A DNA stretch of 64,000 nt, from positions 462,277 through 526,276 of the forward strand of contig MNCI01004101.1 in assembly GCA_015680685.1 (NCBI GenBank), in the 5' to 3' direction. The stretch is from Gnetum montanum (lineage: Eukaryota; Streptophyta; Gnetopsida; Gnetales; Gnetaceae). Below the pieces are notes generated by a model. The model searched no databases and had not been told where the DNA came from. It saw nothing but the letters and a program-made list of their open reading frames with translations. This document shows positions 26,034 through 36,669 of the stretch, piece by piece. Within the stretch, counting starts at the first letter, position 1. Each line of letters begins with the position of its first letter. The translations under genes were made by a program, and so were the position numbers.

Positions 26034-26047
26034 ATGGCCCCTCTTTG
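26034..26047 (-). other. Polypurine tract of element F
   Basis: Minus strand CAAAGAGGGGCCAT directly before the 3' LTR, the expected plus-strand primer site. A second purine run (AAAAAAAGAGGGGGCG) lies at 26402-26418. ATGGC is also present here, which makes the exact LTR edge slightly ambiguous. Confidence 0.6.
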
Positions 26048-27290
26048 TTGACGTTTAGAGGTATTGCCCGAAAGACGTTGATAAAGAATACGAAACACCG
26101 GAGAGGCAAAAGCATCAATGGTGTCTATCGGAGACTGCTCAAACATCATTCTGTCAAACTTAGAAGTGCAAGGATGGAAGGAAACAGAGTGTAGAAGGGA
26201 TCTTACAGGAGTTAAGGATGGTAGTTTCGGGGAAGACTCAAATACATGATCATGAAGCTTCTCTGAATAAGTCGTTACGTCCTTTTGCTAATATGTTAAC
26301 GAAAGGTTACACCATCATATGACATATCAAGGGCTTGCAAGTATGATTTTTTTTATGCCTGCATGGCTTGGATGAGTTGTTTTACATCCATTTTACCTAA
26401 ACGCCCCCTCTTTTTTTGAAAAAATGTAGATTGCATGCCACAGGGTGAGCTTTGTTACGCCAGTTTATGGGCATGACAATGAAAAATGGAATTATTTAAT
26501 GCTCATCGTCTGTATAAGTAGAGAAGAAGGAGGGACAATTGTAAGGATAAGGAAGGGATAAGGAAAGGGGGAAGAACAAGGTAAGACATCCGATGGAGGG
26601 AAAGGTAGGGTTTGCACTTCCAAGTGACCAGACTAGTTTGGGTAGCCACCTCTGAACACCATGATGCCTCACCTTCTAATGAAATTATTCTTGATCAGCG
26701 CTGTCGCAACAAGTAACTTGCAAACCACAACATAGAAGAGGAAGGCAAGAAAAAATTTCCTGATCATTAAGGAGGGAGGCTATTGAAACAAGCACTGTCT
26801 AAAATAATAAGGATAGTGTAGGCCCTTGAAACTGGGACCGCAGTGAGTAGCAAGAGTGCCAATGTTGATGCCGTGGTTCCTGTAGTTGCCATCGAGAGCC
26901 AGATTCATCTTGCTCGAAGGACCATGCAAAGAACATGTTAGAAGAATCTACTAAGCCAACGTCTAGTGATGGCGATGGATGGAGGCTACTTAGGCTATGG
27001 GTAACCATGGTTTTTTAAGAGTTCCAAGCGGCGAAACTGATCCCAGGAGGTGCAGCTACGATGTGGCTATCATAGCAACATCTTCGAGGGGTCAATCGTA
27101 TACCTTTCGGCATGTCCAAGGAATTAGCAGAATGTCGGTGGGGTAACGACATCGTATCTGTCCCAATGCCTTACCTGCTCCATCTGGTAGGGATGCAGTT
27201 CCAGAATGATCACACTCACTTTCTTCATAGATGGCTAGTTGACAGACTCCATTATTACGTCCTAGTTGCCTGTTGCTGCTGGTTTTAAGT
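26048..27290. other. Element F 3' internal region, noncoding
   Basis: Between the end of the pol repeats and the PPT. Short frames only (26012-26194, 26799-27008 minus, 27092-27295 minus). I see no envelope-like or other recognisable domain. Confidence 0.5.
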
Positions 27291-27690
27291 CTCAATAGAT
27301 CGTGGTCTTGGTTTAACGTTTAGGAAGATGGGAATCTGCTAGTTTTACATCGTAGCGGATGATGGAAGGGCTAGTTTATGGTCCTAGTAGACCATGATCC
27401 TAGTTTAACGTCTAGGTTTACAGGAATCTGCTAGTTTTACGTCATAGCGGATGATGGAAGGGCTAGTTTATGGTCCTAGCAGACCGTGCTGTGGGTGTTG
27501 GTTTTATGTTGTGACCCAAGGACAAGTTTGTGCTAGTTTAGCGTCTCAGCATACATGTGCTTACCTTTGCCAATATAGCATCTTGGTAGACACGTGTAAG
27601 AGCTACCAGTTTTAAGTCTTAGCGAATGTGTACAAATTCTCTAGTTTTATGTCGTAGTAGATGTTTGTTACCTAGTTTTGAGCTGATTCG
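27290..27690 (-). repeat. TTAAACTAGC-type tandem repeats after pol of element F
   Basis: About nine variable units of 30-60 bases with a core that on the minus strand reads like GACGTAAAACTAGCA or GACGTTAAACTAGG. They begin right after the pol stop. CpGs in the units are better kept than in element E. Confidence 0.65.
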
Positions 27691-27694
27691 ATGT

Positions 27695-30600
27695 TCAGAT
27701 GTAATACCTCTTTAGGTACAGATGATTCACTAGATTTGGTAGTTCGTTGCCATGGGTGTCTGCTAACTTGAATACTCCATTGCCGTATGCGCCGATGACC
27801 AAGAAAGGGCCCTCCCAGTTTGTAGAGATCTTGCCTACTAGTTCACGAATGGCCTTGAGAACTAAATCTCCTTTCTCAATTGGTCACCGATGTAGGTTGT
27901 GGCGATGCTTTTGTCGCTGTTTGTCTTGATATCTCTCGATGGTGTCGAGCGTCTGGATGCGTTTCTCCTCCACTAAGTCGAAATCCATGATTCTAGACTC
28001 ATTGTGTTGAGTCTGATTTATAATTGTAGATAAGACCATCTGCAATAAGGGAATCTATAATTCCAAGGGCAACACTGCTTCAGATCTGTAGACCAAGCTA
28101 TAGGGCGTCCTGTCTGTAGCTGTTTTGCACGTTGTACGATACACCCATAGCACATAGAGGATTTTTTTATGCCACCACTTCTTATTACTATCGAACATTT
28201 TCATGAGAAAATTGATGATCACCTTGTTTGTTGCCACTACTTGACAATTTTCTTGTGGGTAATAAGGTGAAGAAAAATATTGTCTAATACCAATATTATC
28301 ACAAAAAGATTTGGTTTCTAAGCTACTAAATTGTGGTCCATTGTCATTCACAATAGTCGTAGGGAGTCCAAATCTAGTTACAATATTTTCTAGGATGAAG
28401 TGTCAAACCTATTGAGATGTGATCTTTCATAGGGGGATAGCTTCCACCCACTTTGTAAAATACTTAGTGGTGGTGATAATGAAGCTATGACCTGCGAAAG
28501 ATTTAGGCAAGATGGGGCGTATGATGCCTAGTCAACATTGTCGGAATGGCCAAGTGATTTGAGTAGTGTGTAACTCATTTGATGACATGTGTATTAGATT
28601 TGCGTAATGCTGACACGTGTCACATGTCTTAACCTTGGCAAGGTAGTCTTTTTCTATGTACGGCCAATAATACCCTAAGCGTTTGATCTTAGCAGTCATT
28701 GCTCGCAGGGCTACGTGTCCTCCGCACAGCCCTTCATGGACTTCATTAACTATTCGTTTTGCTTGGTCACTGTTAACGCAGGTAAGAAATACCTCATTGA
28801 AGGAGTGTCTACAAAGTGTACTATCTCCAAGGATGACATATTACCTAGCACGTTTGTGCACGACATCTTTTTGCGCATGTGTTAGCTCATGTGGTGGTTC
28901 GCCATTTTGAAGGTAAGTTTTAATGCTGTCATACCATTCTGAAGTTCTTTCTGTGTTTAATGAGGCAATTTCCAATGCTTAAATGAAAGGATTTGTACAT
29001 TCTATCATTAAAGCAGGCCAAGTGGCAAACAAGTTTGGTGGCACATTTAACGCTAGAGTTGCCAGTGCATCGACAACAACGTTTTCGTTGCGCGGCACGT
29101 GTTGAGCATCGGTTGTCACGAATTGCTTCAAGAGATCTTTAGCCATATCACAATATGCTTGTAGGTGTATAGCCTTGTAGTCGTAGACCCCTGTGATTTG
29201 ATTGATTACCAACATCGAATCACCTTGGATTTCTAGGTGTCGAACGTTGAGTTCTCTGGACATCAAAAATCCCTTGAGGAGCCCCTCATACTCTGCCACA
29301 TTGTTCGTACAAGGGAAGGTTAGACGGTAAGCCGATAGACGCACATCCTTAGGAGAAAGCATAATAACGGTGGCTGCACTACTGCCTCTAGTGGTTGAAG
29401 CTCCATCAAAATATAACGTCGCTTCAAGCCCTATTGATATAGGGCTTAAACTATGTACATGTTCATCTGGGAATTCTAGCTCTATTGTAGCTTGATCGTT
29501 AACTAGCAACATTGCTAACTGGTCAGCTATGGCTTGGTCTTTTGTGGATGACTGGCCAACATAATGTAAATCGAACTCATCCGTGATAGCTTTCCAACGA
29601 GCTATTCGACTACTTTCATACAAATTGTTAGAGATAGCCTACAAAATGTTACGTTTACAAATTATGTTGACCTGACTGTGGAAAATATAATGCCTACATT
29701 TCTTAAGTGCGAAAAGTAATGAAAAACAGTTACGCTCCACTTCGTTGTACCTCATTTCATATGCAAATAGAGCATGACTGAGGTAATAGATAGGTGCTTC
29801 TGATCCATCGTTCCTTTTCTGGCAATGTAATGCAGCTATAGACACGTCTGAGTTAGCCAGATAAATGTAGAAAGGCTGATTCCTTTGTGGCAGGAAAACC
29901 GTTGGTAAATGTTGCAACTCTTCTTTTAAGTTGTCAAATGCACGCTGGCAGTCATCGATCTATTCAAAATTGACACCCTTCTTCAAAATATGTTGCATGG
30001 GGTGCAATTTATCTGTTAACTTTGAAATGAACCTCCTGATGAACTAAAGCCTACCCTGTAACCCACGTAGTTCCTTGAGATTTGTTGGTGGTGTCAACTC
30101 AACGATGGCTTTAACCTTGTCAAGGTCGACTCGGATGCTAGTCTCTGATACCACAAACCCCAACATACATCTGGTTTTGACTCCGAATACACATTTCTTT
30201 GGGTTAAGTAGTAACTCATGTTGGAGACATCGTTTAAGAACTAACTCCAGGTCTCGTGAATGATCTTCTCACTTTATAAATTTGACAGCTATGTCATCTA
30301 CATAGTCGTTCAATCTCCCTAAGAGGTAATCGCTAAAGATGTATGTCATGGCTAGTTGATATGTTGCTCCAGCATTCTTTAACATAAAAAGAATCATGGT
30401 GTAGCAGAAGGTCCTCTAGGGCATCATGAATTTTGTGGTCAATTGGTGCTCTGGGTTAATATGAATTTGATTATAGCCTGAGAAACCATCCATAAAGGAT
30501 AGAAGTGCATGGCCAGCTGTTGTGTCTATTAGTTGGTCGATGCTCAGTAATGGGATCTTGTCCTTAATTATAACTTTGTTCAGATCCCGGAGGTCTATGA

Positions 30601-31173
30601 AGATGCATATGCCTCCTGTTTTCTTAGAGACAACTACAATGTTGGACACCCAATTGTAGTAATCAACCGCACGGATGAAACCGGCCTGATATAACTTGGT
30701 GATTTCATCACGCACTGCTAGCATGATTTTTGACTTAATCTTTCGTGCCTTCTATATAATTGGTTTGATGCATGGTTCTAAGATGATGTTGTGCTATATT
30801 AATCTCAAGTTTAAACCTGGCATGTCTTCATATAACCACGTGAATATAGCAGTGTTGCTTTGGAGCACTTGGGTCATGTCATTCTACATCTGTTGGTCTA
30901 GGAGAGAACTAACTTTCAGAGTTTTATTTTCTCCTTTGTGCATAACCATAGGGACCTTGCTGAGAGGGTCCTCAGTTACATCACTAGCCTCTAGGAAAAG
31001 TGTTTAGGTTAGATGTTCTGGCCAGTCTGGGAATGCTTCCAATGTTTCTATGCTTGCATCATAAGGAGAAAGGTTTGTTCCTACTAGCATGGATCGTACT
31101 ATCTAACGACCTTCCCATGTGGACCTGTTAATACTAAGGCTGTGGATAAAGCTACGTCCATTTGCGAGTGATC
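27695..31173 (-). pseudogene. Element F pol: RT, RNase H, second RNase H, integrase
   Basis: About 1160 codons on the minus strand, starting after a TTTGCAG acceptor (AG at 31175-31174) and ending with TGA at 27695-27697. RT (about 30760-30020) has FMDGFSGYNQ and catalytic YVDD near 30290. RNase H 1 spans 29917-29640. The second RNase H (29480-29020) has intact YFDGAS, NNVAEYEGLLKGF and GDSMLVINQ; it belongs to the long 214-codon frame 28979-29623. The integrase zinc-binding region lies near 28700. Of the catalytic triad, the first Asp reads G (LGIIRPI), the second is kept (NDNGPQF), and the Glu reads V (CQVVATNK). The C-terminal part ends in NHLYLKRYYI. Stops are mostly TAG. Confidence 0.88.
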
Positions 31174-31220
31174 CTGCAAACTACCAAAAAAGGAAGTTGT
31201 TATATTTTTTTTTCACTAAT
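31174..31220 (-). promoter_or_regulatory. Candidate splice acceptor before pol
   Basis: Minus strand CTTCCTTTTTTGGTAGTTTGCAG followed by GATCACTCGC. Element C has the same arrangement: TTTTTTCTACTTACCTTGCAG ends at 13267 and is followed by GATCTCTTGAG. A candidate donor is CAA-GTAAAA after the protease, with intron base 1 at 36086; that would define a 4.9-kb intron holding the antisense gene. Between the acceptor and 32147 there is a single TTAAACTGG unit (about 31280) and no gene. Confidence 0.5.
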
Positions 31221-32147
31221 TTGTTAAATGATAAAATTTTGTTTGTTTTTGTGTCAAGATGGCGTATTAGAGAAGTTTCCAGTTTAAGGTCTTAGTGGAC
31301 CGTTACAAAAGTTTTGTAAAAAGAAATTTTGTAAAAATGAAATGTCAAGCATATGAAATGAGATGAGATGTGCAACGTGGCATGTCTAGGATGTCAAAAT
31401 GGTTGGATTTGAATTTTTCACTAACCGTAGTTAATGAGGCCGAATTATGAGGTGATAAGCTATGCGTTAGTTTACGGTCATTTCAGACTATAACGCAAAC
31501 AATATCTTCGACATTAATGCCCAAATCTTTTCATTTTATGTCATACTGACACACGTGTTTTGGGAAAGTTCCATGTCAATTAGGCAAAAATAATCAATTG
31601 GTTTCGAGAATCTTGTTTATAAGCTAGTGGTTCATACTCAAAATAGGTTACCGATATCGCGAATTTGGACTTGGTTATAGCAAGAAGAAAGCATAAAAAA
31701 GCCGTAAAAAATATTCTTGTCTAGATTTTTTCTAACATTAGTACATTTGTATTTTACAATATTATGTTAAAGCCTATCCTAATCATTTTGGACATCGTGA
31801 GCGTTCTGTGCTGCGTTCATGTCCCCATGGCCAATGTTCCTCCCCCTCATGCTCGTCTAAAGGGGGAGGTGGTATGATTCTGAAGAGGCACATGGAAATT
31901 TTTGCAATTTTTTCTTCGAAACTACAGCATAATCATCTGGTCGCATCTACCAGGTGATGAAGCTATAGCTATTTTAAAGATGTTATTGGTCGGTTCGACA
32001 CAGAGCGTCTTAGCATTTCTGTCTGAGGGCGTGATTGAAACTATGCGGGCGCAGGACTGTGAACAGAATGTCAAGGGATGAAGGTGTTTAATCTAGATTT
32101 GGTAAATGCCTAGGTTTAACTGTTATCATGCCTATAACAGTCTATTC

Positions 32148-35100
32148 ATGGCTCATCATCCCACAACTTACTTCCAGAATCCTCCTGGTACCGTGCATTA
32201 TGAAGGCGGGTAAGTTTCATTTGACTTCGTAGTATTGTAATGCTAACTACTGTTTAGATGTGTATTGAGTGTAAAGAGTTGTTTATGTTTCTGACATAGG
32301 TTTTTTATCAATGAAAATGGTATTATGGGCAACAATGACACATTGTCGTTGGCCGAGAGTGCTATAAGGGAATTTACCTCTATCAGCAATGTGTGGTTTG
32401 CCGTCAGGGGACATCTGGCGTTCGAGATCCCAAAATACCCTACCTATTATGCCAACTTCTTTTCTAGCTACAAGAAACTCAGATGGTTGGATAGGGAGTG
32501 GACTCTAGACCCTCCCCTCACTGCTACTGATGTACAAAGGAAAATTCGTCCATTTCTTTTACCTTTTAGGCCTGGTAAGCTTTGTCATAATAATGAATTG
32601 TGTCAATATTATGTGATGATGATTTAAAACCATTTTGGTTTAACTATGGATTTTTGTTAATAGTCAGGGAATCATGGGAGATTACGATTATGGCTTTGAG
32701 TCATGAGGCCAGTAGTCTCTTCTTCCGTTATGGTGACATAAAGGAGGCGCAACATTGGCTCGGCCATATAGCAGCCCTGATTGTGGTAACCAATAACATT
32801 CGGGAAGCTGGACTGATGGACCTTTTCCTAGCCATAACCCCTGATGCTACTATAGGTGAAATGTTAACCCTAGTTAACTCCTTTAGCGAGGAAGCTGAGC
32901 ATCTCTGAGTACGCATACGTAATGTGCACGTAATTTTTGACATTGATGCTCAGCTGTTCACCGATTTGCTTAGGGTCCCCTCCAATGGTTTTCCCATAGA
33001 TGAAAAGTTGAAGAGAAGCTCCAAGCTCCAGAAGGAGATACAGGAGTGGTTGGGGGTTCAGAAAGAAAGTAAAGGGATCCTCGACGATAGGATTGTGTTG
33101 GCAGTGGTCAACACTGTTTACCCCCTTTTTTGGGCCTAGGCCTTCCCCAAGACACTCTTGTAGGGGAGATTCCTCATGATCGAGCAGGCCCGAATCATGC
33201 AAGAGGTCTTAGAGGAGGGGACAAGCTTCAATTGGGCGAGCTATTTTGCTAAAGGCTTGCACATTGAGATGATCAGGCTTCACCAAAAGCTTGAAACCTG
33301 TTTCCATGTGCATTTTTCCTTCTTCATAGCTTGCTTCTGATGTTTTTTCAAATTTTTGGTGGTCCAAAGGAATGGGGTCTAGGTGCAACAAGATTGCACC
33401 CAGATCTCCAAACCATGGATCTCCCATATTTTTGGCACTATCCATTCACAAGACTCGCCTGAGGGGATAGGGGAGTCGTTTTCGGTGACAACCAGGAGTA
33501 TGGCTGCACCTCGAACGTGGGGCCAAGAAAGTGTGGTTGGAGCACCTCCCTCTTACACCGACGACATGTTGAGAGGGAAGCACCTGGCTACTGAGATAGT
33601 GGATTCATCAGTGCCACGAAAAAAGCCTCATTTGAATGAGGGATCTTCCGAGCCAGCGGGTGGTGTTGGGAGGAAAATGTAGATCAGATTTCAGAGGAGC
33701 AATCCTCCAAGCGGTAAGTGTGAAGATGTATTAATGGTTACAGTTTGTGTGGAGACACCATTATGTAACATAACATTCGTTCAAAAAAAAGTGCAATCCT
33801 ATGCTAGCTAGCCATGTTTTCTGACAGTGAGGGACAAGGTTGCAGACTGGTTGACCCCTGAAACAAGGGCTATGATCTTACGGCGTGGAGAAGGGGACTC
33901 GGTATCAGAAGGAGAGGACCTAGTTAATAAGACGAGGAGTGCACAACCTCCTGCGCGTGAAGAGGAAATAGCTGTGGAGGATGCCGAAGTCCTTTCAACT
34001 GGAATTAACCAAGGCAAGTGGTTTGTCTATTGATAAAATTCATTTTTATTTTGTACTAGTTGGCGTAATATCTTAGTCATAATTTTTTTCCTACGTAACA
34101 GGTGACCAAAGCGTGCCCTTGACAACGGCTGTGACTCAATCTTGGGGTAAACTTCCTGATAAATTCACCTTTATGGAAGGGTTCGTTCAAGATATGATCG
34201 ATCGCTTAGAGAAAATCGATCCTGAAGCTGGTACGCTACGATCATTACGTAGAGGTATTTTTACTATGAAATTATGGTACCTAATTATGTCTAACTATTA
34301 TTTTCATGTTATTAGGAGCTCGCCTTAGGTGGGACCTGTCAGCACCCATTGATTTAGACACTGCCGGGCCCTTATCAAAAGTGACCATTGTGTCGTACAA
34401 CATTTACAAAGAAATGCGTAAATGTGGTTTACACTCAACTCGCTCCTTATGGGAGTGTCAGAGTGTAAACGAGGACCTATAGAAGAGATTACGGAGGTCG
34501 GAGAAGGAGAGAATGGCTCTACACGATGAGGTCGGGGATCTAAGATCATAGAATGAGTTCCTACAAGCCCAGGAAACAGGAGGTGAAGACTGGAGGACAG
34601 CTGTCATTGACTACGTCCATTACTGGGCTGTTGTTAGGAACAACATCCAAACTAGCCGTGAACTGGTTGAACAATGCATGTGGATGGACCTCCTTGCTCA
34701 GAAGAACCAGGACTGGAAGGATTATAGCGCGAGTGTACAAGAGTGGGGGCAGATGCAGAAGGATCATAAACATGTTTACAAATGAGAAAGCGCTGCATAC
34801 CGTCAACACTATAGGTATTTTGCTGTTGAGGCTCAATCCCTTCGACTGTTTCTCAATGCTATAGGTGGTTCCAAGGCATTTGAAAAGTTCTAGAAGCAAG
34901 TGATGGTGAGTGCCTCTCCGGAAAGGAAATTTACTCTTCCTGGAGGTGAGACTACCATCCCTTCCTTCTTCCCTGAACCACCCCAATGGACTCCCGTGGA
35001 GAAGGGGAAGGTCAAGGCTGGAACTGATCTAGGAGACATGGTTTGGTCTGAGCTCACTGAGGACAAAATCATGCGCTATCTGTGGATTGGCTTATAACAA

Positions 35101-35433
35101 GTTCCCTTTGCTGCTGATGCTGGGCCATCACGGGTGAGTTGTAGTATTATTGGGTTTTGTTATACCTAGTTTTGAAAATGATTTTAATCTATGTGCCATG
35201 TCTGATCGCAGGAACAACCTGAGGAAATTCCTCGATAGGATGAAGCTAACGAAGGTGGTCACCCTCACGAAGAGGGTTTGCAGGAGACAGAGCGTGCTGA
35301 AGGGTCTCATGAAGAGGATCGTCCTTGTGAAGGGGTTCCTCGTGCAAAGGGTGGCCTCTATGAGGATGACCTCCTTGGAGTAGAAATTGAACTAGGGGAT
35401 ACAAGAGATAGTGGTAGTAAGGGGGATGCATAA
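32148..35433 (+). pseudogene. Antisense seven-exon gene inside element F
   Basis: Not a known family to me. Exons: 32148-32209, 32300-32574, 32664-33713, 33828-34013, 34102-34254, 34316-35133, 35212-35433. All introns are 61-114 bases and GT-AG, except intron 4, which is GC-AG. Joined length is 2766 bases, exactly 922 codons, with every junction in phase and no frameshift. Twelve in-frame stops: TAG at 33137, 33161, 33380, 33680, 34480, 34549, 34891, 35236; TGA at 32906, 33338, 34783; TAA at 35095. Exon 6 has a charged heptad-like stretch (about 34460-34580, EDL.KRLRRSEKERMAL) that suggests a coiled coil, and the C-terminus (exon 7) is acidic and rich in Glu, Gly and Asp. There is no signal peptide or membrane segment. 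It lies opposite to gag-pol, between protease and RT. A homologue lies in element E. Confidence 0.8.
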
Positions 35434-36085
35434 TAGATCAACATGATGTTTTATTGTGGTGAAGATAAGAGACTATTTTTCTTCTTTTTAACGTATTCGA
35501 GACAAATTTTGGTATTAATGTTAATGTTCTTTTCGTTGTTTTCTCTTTATGTAAAATGTATCGTAGGTTTTAANCCGTCATAGACTGTTAAATTGTTTGA
35601 ATGTAAAACATAAATGATATTGCTAGTTTGAGGTTGTTTTGGGCCCCCTTTTGTTTTTTTTTTAGTTTTAAAGTATGAAAAGTAAGCGTAAATTGGATTC
35701 TAGTATAGAGCGTAAGTGAAATTTGCATTCTAAGCATAAATGGGATTTAGATACAAAGGGTAAGTGAAATTTCTTGTTTAAGGCCATTTTGGGCTGTAGC
35801 TAATTCAAGTGCCATGTGCAAATGAAGTTGCTAGTTTAGGATCATTTCGAGCGTTTGCGTAATTCGAGTACAAAATGTAGAAGGTTGCTAGTTTAAGGCC
35901 ATTTCGGGCCATTGCGTAATAGAAGTAAAGAAGATAAAAACGTAAAGCTAAACACAAAGGTAAACAAGAGCATAATGAAATTAACTTGAGGAAAGAGTAA
36001 ATACATGCATAAACATAAGAAGCATAGACGATAAGCATAAACAGAGTGATTGATGAGACCTTAGTAGTTAGAAAACATTATTTTA
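35434..36085 (-). repeat. Spacer with TTAAACTAGC-type repeats after protease of element F
   Basis: Between the 3' end of the antisense gene and the end of the protease. It holds about four units, on the plus strand GCTAGTTTAAGGCCATTTCGGGCC-like (each run shorter than this differs slightly), at about 35620-35910. One ambiguous base (N) lies at 35574. No gene seen. Confidence 0.55.
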
Positions 36086-36089
36086 CTTG

Positions 36090-36660
36090 CTAACTCCGTA
36101 ACTGTCTCTTAATTGCCTTCGTCTTTAATGATGCGTAAGGATGGGGAGATTTATGACCCTTCTCCTTCACATAGCAATCTTCCCCTAGGAATGGTAGTTC
36201 GGCCCAAGTTAGACTGTCATCAGCCACTATTTTGGCTTGCTCGGGTACTACAATAGGGACTGATTCTCCGACATTTCTATCTCCAACCATTATTCTGTCT
36301 CTATCTTATTAATAGCCTAAGGGATTGTTTCATCACCGCGGATAACCACTTCTCCTCCTGCGTAAGGTAAATGGATTTCCTGATGAATGGGTGACAAAAC
36401 TGCCCTCAATTGGACTAACCAAGACCTCCCAAGAATTAGATTGAATCTAGGCATCTCTTCAACCACAATAAATGTAGCATCTGTGGGGAACTGATCCCCT
36501 ACTACAATGTTGATGTGGACGGTCCCTTTGACTTGCACCCGTGCCCCGTTGAACGACCTTAGCCATGACATTGTTGTAGGACTAATTTGATTAATGAAGC
36601 CTAATTTATCCACTATGGGATAAGGGATGACATTAGTGGCCACCCTGTCATCTACATGTA
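36090..36660 (-). pseudogene. Element F aspartic protease
   Basis: Minus-strand protease with ATNVIPYPIVDKLG, LRSFNG, a FIVVEEMPRFNLILGRSW segment and a WAELPF motif. The active site, D-D-G-A in elements B and (apart from the first Asp) E, reads D-D-R-V here (near 36640), so catalysis is lost by two changes of the C-to-T or G-to-A type. The frame ends near 36090 in a TAG where the homologues suggest Gln. Confidence 0.75.
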
Positions 36661-36669
36661 CTCTCCGAA

